Positions 16,229 through 24,282 of a stretch of 62,886 bases of DNA are shown piece after piece. The stretch's first letter is position 1. Every line of letters starts with the position of its first letter. The notes beneath the pieces were generated by a model. The model did not search any database. It was not told the DNA's origin and was given only the letters and a program-made list of their open reading frames with translations. The stretch comes from Kiloniellaceae bacterium (GTDB taxonomy: Bacteria; Pseudomonadota; Alphaproteobacteria; Kiloniellales; J153): assembly GCA_021776095.1 (NCBI GenBank), contig JAJFGO010000075.1, forward strand, positions 1-62,886. Direction: 5' to 3'. The position numbers were made by a program, and so were the translations under genes.

Positions 16229-17671
16229 ATGCTAAGCCAATCCTCAACCGCGCGCGATGACCTGCTCGAACGCCTGGAAAGCATCGTCGGGGCCAAAGAT
16301 CTCATCCGCGACCCGGCCGGGATGCAGCCTTACCTCACCGAAACGCGCGGACTGTTCCGGGGCCACGCCCGCTGCGTCATCCGACCGGGGAACACGGACG
16401 AGGTCGCCGCGGCCGTGCGCCTCTGCGCCCAGGCGGGCGTGGCCATGGTGCCCCAGGGCGGCAACACCGGCCTGGTCGGCGGCGGCGTGCCCTTCGAGGG
16501 CGGCGGCGAGGTCGTGCTCAGCCTGGGGCGCCTGAACCGGGTGCGCGCGGCCGATCCGGTCAATGACACCATCACGGTCGAGGCGGGATGTATCTTGCAG
16601 CAGGTGCAGGAGGCTGCCGAGGCCGCCGACCGCCTATTCCCGCTCAGCCTGGGCGCGGAGGGCACCTGCCAGATCGGCGGCAACCTCTCGACCAATGCCG
16701 GTGGGATACAGGTCCTGCGCTACGGCAACATGCGCGCCCTGGTCCTGGGCCTGGAGGTCGTCTTGCCCGATGGGCGGGTCTGGGACGGCCTAAGGTCCCT
16801 ACGCAAGGACAACACCGGCTTCGATTTGAAACAGCTCTTCATCGGCGGCGAGGGTACCCTCGGCATCATCACCGCCGCAGTCCTGCGTCTGTTTCCCCGG
16901 CCGAAGGAAAAGACCACCGCCTTCGTGGCGGTGCGCGACCCGGCCGCCGCCGTTGCGCTGCTCGGACGGGTTCGCGCCGCGACCGGCGAGGCGGTGACCA
17001 GCTTCGAGTTGATCCCGCGCATCTCCCTGGATATCTCGATCAAGCACATTCCCGGAATTCAGGACCCTTTGAACGAATCCCACGGTTGGTACGTGCTGGT
17101 TGAGTTGTGGTCCGAGGCCGCTAATTCCGGCCTGCGCGCCGCCTTGGAGGAGGCCTTGGCCAAAGCCTACGAGGACGGCCTGGTGCCCGACGCGACCCTG
17201 GCTGCCAACGAGGGCCAGGCGCAATCCTTCTGGCGCCTGCGCGAGGCCATGGTCGAGGCGCAAAAGTTCGAGGGCGGCTCGATCAAGCACGATGTCTCCG
17301 TGCCGATCTCGGCAGTTGCGGATTTCATCGCTCAAGCCTGCGCGGCAGTCGAGGCCATGATCCCCGGCGCCCGGCCCCTGCCCTTCGGCCACATTGGCGA
17401 CGGCAACATCCACCTCAACATCAGTCAGCCCCCGGGCGCGGATACTCAGGCCTTTCTGGCGCGCTGGGCCGAGGTCAACCGCGCGGTCCACGATATCGTG
17501 GCGGCGCTGAACGGCTCGATCAGCGCCGAACACGGCATCGGCCGACTGAAGCTCGAGGAAAACCTGCACTACAAGTCGCCGGTCGAGATCGAACTGATGC
17601 AACGGATCAAGCAAGCTCTCGATCCGCACAACCTAATGAACCCCGGCAAGGTGGTGCCGGACGCAAATTAG
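16229..17671 (+). CDS. FAD-binding oxidoreductase (GlcD / D-2-hydroxy-acid dehydrogenase type)
   Basis: A 480-residue flavoprotein of the vanillyl-alcohol-oxidase fold. The FAD-binding domain (residues 45-225) contains 'PQGGNTGLVGGGVP' and 'GGNLSTNAGG'; the C-terminal cap has the substrate and metal residues 'FGHIGDGNIHLNI' and 'SAEHGIG'. These motifs fit D-lactate, glycolate and D-2-hydroxyglutarate dehydrogenases; the D-2-hydroxyglutarate type is the closest by pattern. It stands 59 bases after tsaC/sua5 on the same strand and probably belongs to the same transcript. Confidence 0.88.
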   Translation: MLSQSSTARDDLLERLESIVGAKDLIRDPAGMQPYLTETRGLFRGHARCVIRPGNTDEVAAAVRLCAQAGVAMVPQGGNTGLVGGGVPFEGGGEVVLSLGRLNRVRAADPVNDTITVEAGCILQQVQEAAEAADRLFPLSLGAEGTCQIGGNLSTNAGGIQVLRYGNMRALVLGLEVVLPDGRVWDGLRSLRKDNTGFDLKQLFIGGEGTLGIITAAVLRLFPRPKEKTTAFVAVRDPAAAVALLGRVRAATGEAVTSFELIPRISLDISIKHIPGIQDPLNESHGWYVLVELWSEAANSGLRAALEEALAKAYEDGLVPDATLAANEGQAQSFWRLREAMVEAQKFEGGSIKHDVSVPISAVADFIAQACAAVEAMIPGARPLPFGHIGDGNIHLNISQPPGADTQAFLARWAEVNRAVHDIVAALNGSISAEHGIGRLKLEENLHYKSPVEIELMQRIKQALDPHNLMNPGKVVPDAN

Positions 17672-17719
17672 GCTAGCGTTGAGGAACCACAAGACGGACC
17701 GCACGCAAAGGAAAGCGCC

Positions 17720-18355
17720 ATGATTTGCCGTGCCATGAGAACCGCTAGCATCGCGATCTGTCTCGCGGTCGCAGTGTCAGGATGCGAGACACCGGAGGTT
17801 TACGTGCCCGCGCCTGAAGGCGCCGCGCAAGATGAGACCGCACAGCGCCCGAGTTTCACGCCCGGCGACGAGTTCTGGTTCCATACCGGCGGACGGCGGA
17901 TTCTGGTTGAGCAGTACGAGGGTGTGGTCGACGGCCTGCACACCTTCCGCCGTGCCCTGCAAAACGAAACCCTGTATTTTTCGCCGGATATGGCACTGGT
18001 GAAGGTGGAGCGCGGCTTCGGCGAGGACGCGAAATTCGAGCCGGACGACGGCGCGCTCGTTTTTCCCTTAGCGGTCGGCGCACGTTGGGACCGCACCTAT
18101 CGCCTGAGCACCGAGAGCAGCCTCTACACCGGGCGGCGCACGCGTCGTTGCGAGGTCGTGGAGCGGGGCCAAGTACAGACCCAAGCCGGCACTTTCGAGG
18201 TGTTCCGCATCGCCTGCACCACCAACACGCTGGGCGAGACGCCATCCGCGCCCAATGAAATCTTTTATGCCCCGTCAGTCGGGCGCGTCGTGCTCACCCG
18301 AACCCTGGGCAGCGGCAACGAATTGAGTCTGATCGACCACATCCGCGCGGAGTAA
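17720..18355 (+). CDS. lipoprotein of unknown function
   Basis: A 211-residue protein with a signal peptide and lipobox 'VSGC' (Cys at residue 22), followed by an acidic, Pro-rich linker. The rest is strand-rich, with 'FTPGDEFWFHTGGRR', 'ALVFPLAVGARWDRTYRL' and 'TQAGTFEVFRIACTTNT', a pattern seen in periplasmic proteins of DUF3108-like fold. It is anchored to a membrane through its Cys. The position two residues on is Thr rather than Asp, which allows transfer to the outer membrane. It may be co-transcribed with the preceding dehydrogenase. Confidence 0.7.
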   Translation: MICRAMRTASIAICLAVAVSGCETPEVYVPAPEGAAQDETAQRPSFTPGDEFWFHTGGRRILVEQYEGVVDGLHTFRRALQNETLYFSPDMALVKVERGFGEDAKFEPDDGALVFPLAVGARWDRTYRLSTESSLYTGRRTRRCEVVERGQVQTQAGTFEVFRIACTTNTLGETPSAPNEIFYAPSVGRVVLTRTLGSGNELSLIDHIRAE

Positions 18356-18357
18356 CC

Positions 18358-18374
18358 GCCGGCGGCGCGCCGGC
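18358..18374. terminator. GC hairpin between convergent genes
   Basis: GCCGGCG and CGCCGGC form a perfect 7-bp stem with a three-base loop, centred between the convergent lipoprotein and small membrane protein genes. No T-run is present on either side, so a bidirectional terminator is only possible. Confidence 0.35.
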
Positions 18375-18389
18375 GTGGCGTCGCGCTTG

Positions 18390-18713
18390 CTATGCGCGCT
18401 TCGGCGCGAAGGGCCAGCTAGCGACCACGGCCACCGCACCGTAGAACAGCAGCATAACCACATAGCCCGGCACACCCGCAGGCGCGGCGCCGAACTCGTG
18501 ATATTCAAAGAAACCGGTCCATCCGAAGAGCACACCCGGCACGTACCAGACAAAGAGCCCGGCTAAAAAAAACACGCCGCCAATTAACGGAATAAAGATC
18601 CCGGCCGAGACCCCGAAAAAGCCCAAGGCAAATATCCCCACGAGAATCGAAACGAATGCGATGGTCCGACGGCGATCGAATGCCAAGAAACGCGCCAGGC
18701 GGCGTGGTTGCAT
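18390..18713 (-). CDS. small integral membrane protein
   Basis: A 107-residue protein with three predicted hydrophobic helices (about residues 17-35, 38-62 and 81-100) after a basic N-terminus ('RRLARFLAFDRRR'), so the start faces the cytoplasm. It ends in 'FAPKRA'. No named family is recognised. It is 36 bases downstream of the aldo/keto reductase on the same strand and could share its transcript. Confidence 0.6.
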   Translation of the reverse strand: MQPRRLARFLAFDRRRTIAFVSILVGIFALGFFGVSAGIFIPLIGGVFFLAGLFVWYVPGVLFGWTGFFEYHEFGAAPAGVPGYVVMLLFYGAVAVVASWPFAPKRA

Positions 18714-18749
18714 TGAATCCCTCCAAGATAAGGTCGCGTTCGCGGCCTA

Positions 18750-19718
18750 TCAGAGCCGCGCGAATTCGGTCTCGTAAAGCTGGTTGAGCGCGGCCATGAC
18801 TTCATTGGGCAAGGGGCCCATTTCCTGTGCGTCGAAGGCCTCGTCCAGGTGCGCGATCTCAGCCACGCCGATCACCGCGCAGGACAAATCCGGATTGGAA
18901 AGAGCGAAGCGTAGGGCGGTTTGCGCCCGCGTGCCGCCGGCATCGCCCACGGCATCGAAGACAACCTTGGCCCGGCGCTCTTCGGCGGGAATCTCGCTGC
19001 CCTCGGTCAGGACGATCTCTCGGCCGTGCCGCGTATCGCTGGCCAGGACCCCGGCGGCGAACACCCGGATCGCCATCATGGCCACGCCGTGGGTCAGGCA
19101 GGTGTCGACAACGCCGTTGAAGTCGTGGCCCGACCAGCCTTGGACAACCGGGTGGGCGGCGCTGGGGTTGATCATGTTGTAATAGACCTGGGCCGTATCG
19201 AAGCGCCCGCTATCCAGCGCCTGATTGACCGCGCCGACTTCGCCCAGCGCGGTCAGGCCAATGAAATCGGTCAGGCCCTGCGCCCGCATGTCCTCCAGCG
19301 CCTCCGCCACGCCGCCGTCGTCCAGCACGGTGCGAAGGTCGAGCCCCTGGCGGCCCAAGGGGTTGTGCAGTTGCACCAGATCGACCCGGTCGCGGTCCAG
19401 GCGATCCAGGCTGGCGGTCAGACTTTCCTCGATCTGGCCGGCGATGTCGTCAATGCGCGCCGGGTCGATCATGACCTTGGTCGAGATGTAGGGTTCCTGC
19501 TCGACCTCGCGCAGGATCCAGCCCAAGGCCTCCTCCGACTTGCCGGCGCCATAGGCCGGCGCGGTATCGATCCAGTTGACGCCGACCCAGAGCGCACGCT
19601 GAACCGCCGCCAACTTGGTGTCGTCGTCGGCATGGACCAGAAGGCCGCCGACATACCCACCGCCGAAGACAAGCTCTGAGACTCGAAGACCGGTCCGGCC
19701 AAATCTGCGTGTGCGCAT
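18750..19718 (-). CDS. aldo/keto reductase
   Basis: A 322-residue barrel enzyme. The tetrad is visible: Asp and Tyr in 'WIDTAPAYG', Lys in 'STKVM' and His in 'QLHNPLG'. The opening 'RRFGRTGLRVSELVFGGG' and 'VIGVAEIAHLDEAFDA' near the end match the L-fuco/D-threo-aldose dehydrogenase-like branch. It lies 7 bases after the aminotransferase gene, so it belongs to the same operon and may act on the same small molecule. Confidence 0.85.
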   Translation of the reverse strand: MRTRRFGRTGLRVSELVFGGGYVGGLLVHADDDTKLAAVQRALWVGVNWIDTAPAYGAGKSEEALGWILREVEQEPYISTKVMIDPARIDDIAGQIEESLTASLDRLDRDRVDLVQLHNPLGRQGLDLRTVLDDGGVAEALEDMRAQGLTDFIGLTALGEVGAVNQALDSGRFDTAQVYYNMINPSAAHPVVQGWSGHDFNGVVDTCLTHGVAMMAIRVFAAGVLASDTRHGREIVLTEGSEIPAEERRAKVVFDAVGDAGGTRAQTALRFALSNPDLSCAVIGVAEIAHLDEAFDAQEMGPLPNEVMAALNQLYETEFARL

Positions 19719-19725
19719 CAGAGTC

Positions 19726-20997
19726 CTATCCGATCTCGCTTAGTGCGTCGTCCAGTCGGTTGAGCACTTCGTCACAGACCGCCTCGTCGTGAGCGATCGA
19801 GAGGTAGAGCTTAGTGCCCATGGGATTGAGAAAGATGCCGCGCCGGAACAGGCCGAGCATGAGGGCGCGTCCCTTTTGCCCGTCGCCACGCTTGGTCGAG
19901 CGGTAGTCGCGCACCGCTTGGTCCGAGAACACGATCTGCGCCAGGGGCCCGTCGCCGATCACCTGGGCGGTCATCTGCCGTTCGCGCAGCACCCGGCGCA
20001 TGCCCGCACGCAATGTTTCGCCCAGGACATGCAGGCGGGTATAAGTTCCGGGCGCACGGAATACCTCTAGCGCCGCCCCGGCCGCCGCGGTCGAGATCGG
20101 ATTGCCGCCCAGGGTTGAGGCGACCCACATATAGCTGGGATCGCCCAGGCGTTCCTCGCGCATCAGGGCCATGATCTGGGCCGACCCGCCGAAGGCGCCG
20201 ATCGGATAACCGCCGCCCAGCGCCTTGCCGTAGGCAACCAGATCCGGCACCACGCCGTAGTAGTCCTGCGCCCCGCCGTAGGCCAGACGGAACCCGGTCA
20301 CCACCTCGTCGAAAATCAACAGCACCCCAGCCTCGCGAGTCGCGGCGCGCAAGCCGTCCAGAAATCCGGGTTCGGGTGGGGTGCAGCGCTGCAAGGGCTC
20401 CACGATCACACCGGCGATCTCATGTGCATGATCGGCGAGTATCTGCCGGGAGGCCGCCAGGTCGTTGTAGGGCGCGACCAGGATGTCGCGCGCGACCATG
20501 TGGGCGATGCCGCCGGCGACCGGGTCCGGCGCCGGGAAATCCGGTGGGTCGGCCGGGAACAAGCTGGTCACGCCGACCTCGTTGGCGCCGTGATAGGCGC
20601 CTTCGAACTTCAGAATCTTCGGCCTACCCGACCAGGCCCGGGCCAAACGTTGGCAGTACATGGTCGCCTCGGTCCCCGAGGCGCAAAAGCGCAGTTGTTC
20701 GCAAGCCGGCGAGAGGCGCACAATCTCCTCGGCCAGGGCCAGGGATTGTTCGGTGACATAGGCGAAGTTCGAGCCGTTCGGCGCCTGGGCGGTGACCGCC
20801 GCCACAACCTCGGGCCGGGCATGGCCGACCAGAACCGAACCCCAGCCCATAGAGAAATCGAGAAACTCCCGCCCGGCGCTGTCCCACAGGCGGCAACCCT
20901 CGCCCCGGGCGATAACGATCGACAACTCCGGCGGCAGGTTGAACTCGCCGTTCGATCCGGCGGGAAAGACGCTCTGCGCGCGTTCGGAGAAGGTCAC
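19726..20997 (-). CDS. class III aminotransferase, glutamate-1-semialdehyde aminomutase-like
   Basis: A 423-residue PLP enzyme. The PLP lysine is Lys258 in 'YGKALGGGYP', with 'IFDEVVTGFR' upstream and 'CASGTEATMY' for phosphate binding. It resembles HemL in length and motifs, but 'MWVASTLGGNP' and the surroundings suggest a catabolic or biosynthetic side enzyme rather than tetrapyrrole synthesis. I start it at GTG 20997 ('TFSERAQSVFPAGS' follows, the usual family N-terminus), 20 bases after the dioxygenase gene; the longer reading from 21114 would overlap that gene heavily. Confidence 0.85.
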   Translation of the reverse strand: MTFSERAQSVFPAGSNGEFNLPPELSIVIARGEGCRLWDSAGREFLDFSMGWGSVLVGHARPEVVAAVTAQAPNGSNFAYVTEQSLALAEEIVRLSPACEQLRFCASGTEATMYCQRLARAWSGRPKILKFEGAYHGANEVGVTSLFPADPPDFPAPDPVAGGIAHMVARDILVAPYNDLAASRQILADHAHEIAGVIVEPLQRCTPPEPGFLDGLRAATREAGVLLIFDEVVTGFRLAYGGAQDYYGVVPDLVAYGKALGGGYPIGAFGGSAQIMALMREERLGDPSYMWVASTLGGNPISTAAAGAALEVFRAPGTYTRLHVLGETLRAGMRRVLRERQMTAQVIGDGPLAQIVFSDQAVRDYRSTKRGDGQKGRALMLGLFRRGIFLNPMGTKLYLSIAHDEAVCDEVLNRLDDALSEIG

Positions 20998-21017
20998 CAA
21001 GTGCCGCCGGCCACGGC

Positions 21018-21632
21018 TTAGGCCTGGCCCACGGCCTGAAAGCCGACCAACTGGATCAAGCGGCCATTTTCCAGGGAGTCGCCGAAGGCCGCGCCGGCCG
21101 AATGCCACAGCCAAGGCCGGTACATGATGAAGCGGTTATAACGCATAGGAATGGTCATGAGTTGTTCCCACTTGTCGGCGTCATTGCCGTCCTGGCGCAT
21201 GAGTTCCGCGATGCTCTCCGGCCCATAGGCGCGCAACTCCTCCAGGGTCAAGGGGGTGCGGTCGGATTTGAGCCCCTTGTGCCGGAAGAAGATGGTGCCG
21301 CCCTGGCACTGCTCGGGCGGGTTCAAGTACACGACGCCAACCCAGGACAGGATGGAGGGATCGACGTGGACCAGATAGCGGCTGGGCTCGTCCGCCAGGG
21401 TAATGCGGAACTTGCCGTGGGACGGGCGCGGATCGTCGGAGCCGGCAACACGCTCGCCGGCAAGACCCGAAACGATCTGATCCAGGCCCGGCGCGACGAA
21501 TTTTTGAACCGAGTTGCGTCCGGGAAAGGTCGGCGGCCCCTCCTTCTCCGGATAGTCGGCGGACAGGGCGGCGGCCCGAACCTGTCCGGGATCCGGGTAG
21601 AAGTCGTCGATGACGATCAAGGATTGGTACAC
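21018..21632 (-). CDS. DUF6445-like putative 2-oxoglutarate/Fe(II) oxygenase
   Basis: A 204-residue protein starting at GTG 21632, supported by 'AGGAAAGG' at the right distance. 'LIVIDDFYPDPGQVRAAAL' at the start and 'LVHVDPS...WVGVVYLN' followed by 'GGTIFFRHK' suggest a double-stranded beta-helix with a His-X-Asp metal pair; the distal His may be in 'PWLWHSAGAAFG', which precedes 'RLIQLVGF'. This is the organisation of small Fe(II)/2-oxoglutarate hydroxylases similar to DUF6445. It is first in an operon with the aminotransferase and aldo/keto reductase. Substrate unknown. Confidence 0.65.
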   Translation of the reverse strand: MYQSLIVIDDFYPDPGQVRAAALSADYPEKEGPPTFPGRNSVQKFVAPGLDQIVSGLAGERVAGSDDPRPSHGKFRITLADEPSRYLVHVDPSILSWVGVVYLNPPEQCQGGTIFFRHKGLKSDRTPLTLEELRAYGPESIAELMRQDGNDADKWEQLMTIPMRYNRFIMYRPWLWHSAGAAFGDSLENGRLIQLVGFQAVGQA

Positions 21633-21771
21633 GTCGGGGGGCCTTTCCTGTCGGCGCGGTCTTCGATTTTGACGGCGCGGCGGCGCGGGCACAAGATGCG
21701 GCCTGACGGGCACCGGAATCCAGGCTAAAAACGCTCTTGGACCCCGGCTATGGCGAAGGAAAAACGAAATC

Positions 21772-23460
21772 ATGGCGACATCCGATAACCGGCGCAGCGG
21801 CGGCCAGATCCTGGTCGATCAACTGCGCCTCCACGGGGCCCGCTTCGCCTTTGGGGTGCCGGGCGAAAGCTACCTGGCGGTGCTCGACGCCCTCAACGAC
21901 GCGCCGGAGATCCGCTACATCATCTGCCGCCAGGAAGGTGGCGCGGCAATGATGGCGGACGCCTACGGCAAGCTGACCGGCCAACCGGGCATCTGCATGG
22001 TGACCCGCGGGCCCGGCGCGGCCAACGCCAGCGCCGGCCTGCACATCGCCCATCAGGATTCGACGCCCATGATCCTGCTGATCGGCCAGGTCGGGCGGTC
22101 CATGATCGAGCGCGAGGCGTTTCAGGAGGTCGACTACCGCCGCATGTTCGGCCAGATGGCCAAATGGGTCGCCCAGATCGACCAGGCCGAACGAATTCCC
22201 GAATACATGGCCCGGGCTTTTTCGGTCGCGACCTCGGGGCGACCCGGGCCGGTCGTTTTGGCCCTGCCCGAGGACATGTTGCGCGACCGCGCCGCGGTCG
22301 AGGACGCCGCCCCCTATCGGGCCAGCCAGGCCCACCCCGGGCCGGACGACATGGCGCGCCTGCGCGGCCTGCTGGCAGGATCACAGCGGCCCTTCATGAT
22401 TCTGGGCGGCACCGGTTGGATCGCCCAAGGGGTCGCCGACATCCAGGCCTTCGCGGAGGCCAACGCGCTGCCGGTCGGGGTGTCGTTCCGGCGCCAGGAC
22501 AAATTCGACAACACCCACCCCAACTATGCCGGGGATGTCGGCATCGGCCTCAACCCGAAACTCAGCGAGCGGGTTCAAGAGTCGGACCTCCTGATCGTCG
22601 TCGGCGCGCGTCTGGGCGAGATGACCACCGGCGGCTACGATCTAATCGATATCCCCCGGCCCCGGCAGACCCTCGTCCATGTCCATCCGGGCGCGGAGGA
22701 ACTCGGCCGGGTCTATCAGGCTCAGCTGCCGATCAACGCAAGCCTGCCCGCCTTTGCCGCCGCGGCTCGCGCCCTGGCGCCGGTCGAGCCCGCGCCCTGG
22801 GCCGAAAGCGTCGCCGCCGCACACCGGGACTATCTGGGCCACTGTGCGCCGCCCGCAATTTCCGGGGACCTGCAGATGGGCGAGATTATGGCCTTTCTGA
22901 ACGAGGCCCTACCGCCCGAGGCCATCATCGCCAACGGCGCCGGCAACTACTCGACCTGGCCGAATCGGTTTTACCGCTATCGGCGGTTTCCCAGCATCCT
23001 GGGGCCGACCAGCGGCTCCATGGGTTACGGCACGCCGGCGGCGGTGGCAGCGAAACTGGTTCATCCGGACCGCCCGGTGATTGCCTTCGCCGGAGACGGC
23101 TGTTTCATGATGAACGGACAGGAACTGGCAACCGCCGTGCAGTACGGTGCGAACATCGTGATCCTGGTGGTCAACAACGGGATGTACGGCACCATCCGCA
23201 TGCATCAAGAGCGCGAGTACCCGGCCCGGGTCATCGGCACCGGCCTGGCCAACCCGGATTTCGCGGCCCTGGCGCGCGCCTACGGCGCCCACGGCGAGAC
23301 GGTCGCGCGGACCGAGGATTTTGCCGCCGCCTTCGAACGCGCCACGGCGGCCGGAACCCCGGCGCTCATCGAACTACGCATCGACCCCGAGGCGATCACG
23401 CCCAAGGCGACGCTGAGCGATATCCGCGCGGCGGCAATGGCGCAGGCCGGCACTGCTTAG
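21772..23460 (+). CDS. thiamine-diphosphate-dependent enzyme, acetolactate-synthase-like
   Basis: A 562-residue enzyme with the three domains of the ThDP decarboxylase family: N-terminal pyrimidine-binding domain with catalytic Glu in 'CRQEGGAAMMADAYGK', central domain (about residues 190-330), and C-terminal pyrophosphate domain with the 'GDG...NN' motif ('AFAGDGCFMMNGQELATA' to 'VVNNGMYG'). No regulatory ACT-domain subunit is adjacent, so it is probably not the anabolic acetolactate synthase. It is divergent from the dioxygenase-aminotransferase operon, with 139 bases between the chosen starts. Confidence 0.88.
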   Translation: MATSDNRRSGGQILVDQLRLHGARFAFGVPGESYLAVLDALNDAPEIRYIICRQEGGAAMMADAYGKLTGQPGICMVTRGPGAANASAGLHIAHQDSTPMILLIGQVGRSMIEREAFQEVDYRRMFGQMAKWVAQIDQAERIPEYMARAFSVATSGRPGPVVLALPEDMLRDRAAVEDAAPYRASQAHPGPDDMARLRGLLAGSQRPFMILGGTGWIAQGVADIQAFAEANALPVGVSFRRQDKFDNTHPNYAGDVGIGLNPKLSERVQESDLLIVVGARLGEMTTGGYDLIDIPRPRQTLVHVHPGAEELGRVYQAQLPINASLPAFAAAARALAPVEPAPWAESVAAAHRDYLGHCAPPAISGDLQMGEIMAFLNEALPPEAIIANGAGNYSTWPNRFYRYRRFPSILGPTSGSMGYGTPAAVAAKLVHPDRPVIAFAGDGCFMMNGQELATAVQYGANIVILVVNNGMYGTIRMHQEREYPARVIGTGLANPDFAALARAYGAHGETVARTEDFAAAFERATAAGTPALIELRIDPEAITPKATLSDIRAAAMAQAGTA

Positions 23461-23520
23461 GCCGTCACAGCGCCGTCTCGAAAGGGGGGTCGGCTTCTTG
23501 GCCGGTTGCCGCTTCGCGCG

Positions 23521-23952
23521 CTAGGCGGCGACGCGGTGCGGCCGGGTCACGATATAGGTGGCGACCAACGCCAGGATCGCGCCCAGGGTGCTCGGCAGGA
23601 CCCAACCCTCCGCGACGAAGAGAGTGACGATTAGCAGGCTGAAGGCCATGGTGGCGACCGCCAGGACCTTGGCCCGCAGGGGAATCACTCGGTGCGTGTG
23701 CCATTGGCGCAAGGGCGCGCCCAGGCGCGGATGCTGGTATAGCCAGGTATGGAACCGCGCCGAGGATTGGGAAAAGGCCCAGAGCGCGACCAGGAAAAAA
23801 ACCGTGCTGGGCATGACCGGCAGAAACAGGCCAAAGACACCCAGGCCAACGCACAGTATCCCGAGTGCGAAGAGCCCCCGGCGCACGCCTGTGCAGCTTT
23901 GAATGCGGAGTTCTGGCATCTTTTTCACAACCGGGCTTGTGGGCGTGTCCAT
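23521..23952 (-). CDS. YbaN-family (DUF454) inner membrane protein
   Basis: A 143-residue protein with the DUF454 pattern: a short cytoplasmic lead, helices 'GLFALGILCVGLGVFGLFLPVMPST' and 'FFLVALWAFSQSS', then 'RFHTWLYQHPRLGAPLRQWHTHRVIP', and two further helices before a basic end. Homologues are widespread and functionally unassigned; some lie near haem or envelope genes. It is oriented toward the ThDP enzyme. Confidence 0.82.
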   Translation of the reverse strand: MDTPTSPVVKKMPELRIQSCTGVRRGLFALGILCVGLGVFGLFLPVMPSTVFFLVALWAFSQSSARFHTWLYQHPRLGAPLRQWHTHRVIPLRAKVLAVATMAFSLLIVTLFVAEGWVLPSTLGAILALVATYIVTRPHRVAA

Positions 23953-23998
23953 GCCGGCATTTTGGCCTGGCCAGGTAAAGTCATTGTTATCGTCGGCC

Positions 23999-24172
23999 TC
24001 AATCGAGTTTCTTTCCGTCTAAAAACGCCTTGTTAACCATAGCCTTACGGGTTTGTTCGCGGGATTTCGCCTTACTACGCCCGAAGCGGGCCCGGTTGTC
24101 GGCCGCCTCGGCTTTCTGCTCGGCCCGTTTCCGGGCCTTGCGGGCCCGGCGCAGGTTGACGATCTCGGCCAT
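23999..24172 (-). CDS. DUF4169 family small protein
   Basis: A 57-residue, strongly basic protein opening with 'AEIVNLRRARKARKRAE' and continuing 'ADNRARFGRSKAKSR', the hallmark of the DUF4169 family of Alphaproteobacteria. It is predicted to be one or two helices and could bind RNA or ribosomes, but no function is known. ATG 24172 matches the family start; an upstream ATG at 24190 adds six residues not seen in the family. It is 46 bases upstream of the DUF454 gene on the same strand. Confidence 0.75.
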   Translation of the reverse strand: MAEIVNLRRARKARKRAEQKAEAADNRARFGRSKAKSREQTRKAMVNKAFLDGKKLD

Positions 24173-24282
24173 AACATTATCCCGCCCCAAGAGGGCGCCA
24201 TCCAGGCATTGGTGGATAGAACCTTACAGATGATATAAACCGCCTAGGGAATCATGCAAGCTGGCCGCCGGAGACACGCCTC

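Noticed and set aside
19726-21114. Aminotransferase start at 21114
   Set aside because: It would overlap the dioxygenase gene by almost 100 bases and add non-family residues; GTG 20997 gives the family N-terminus.
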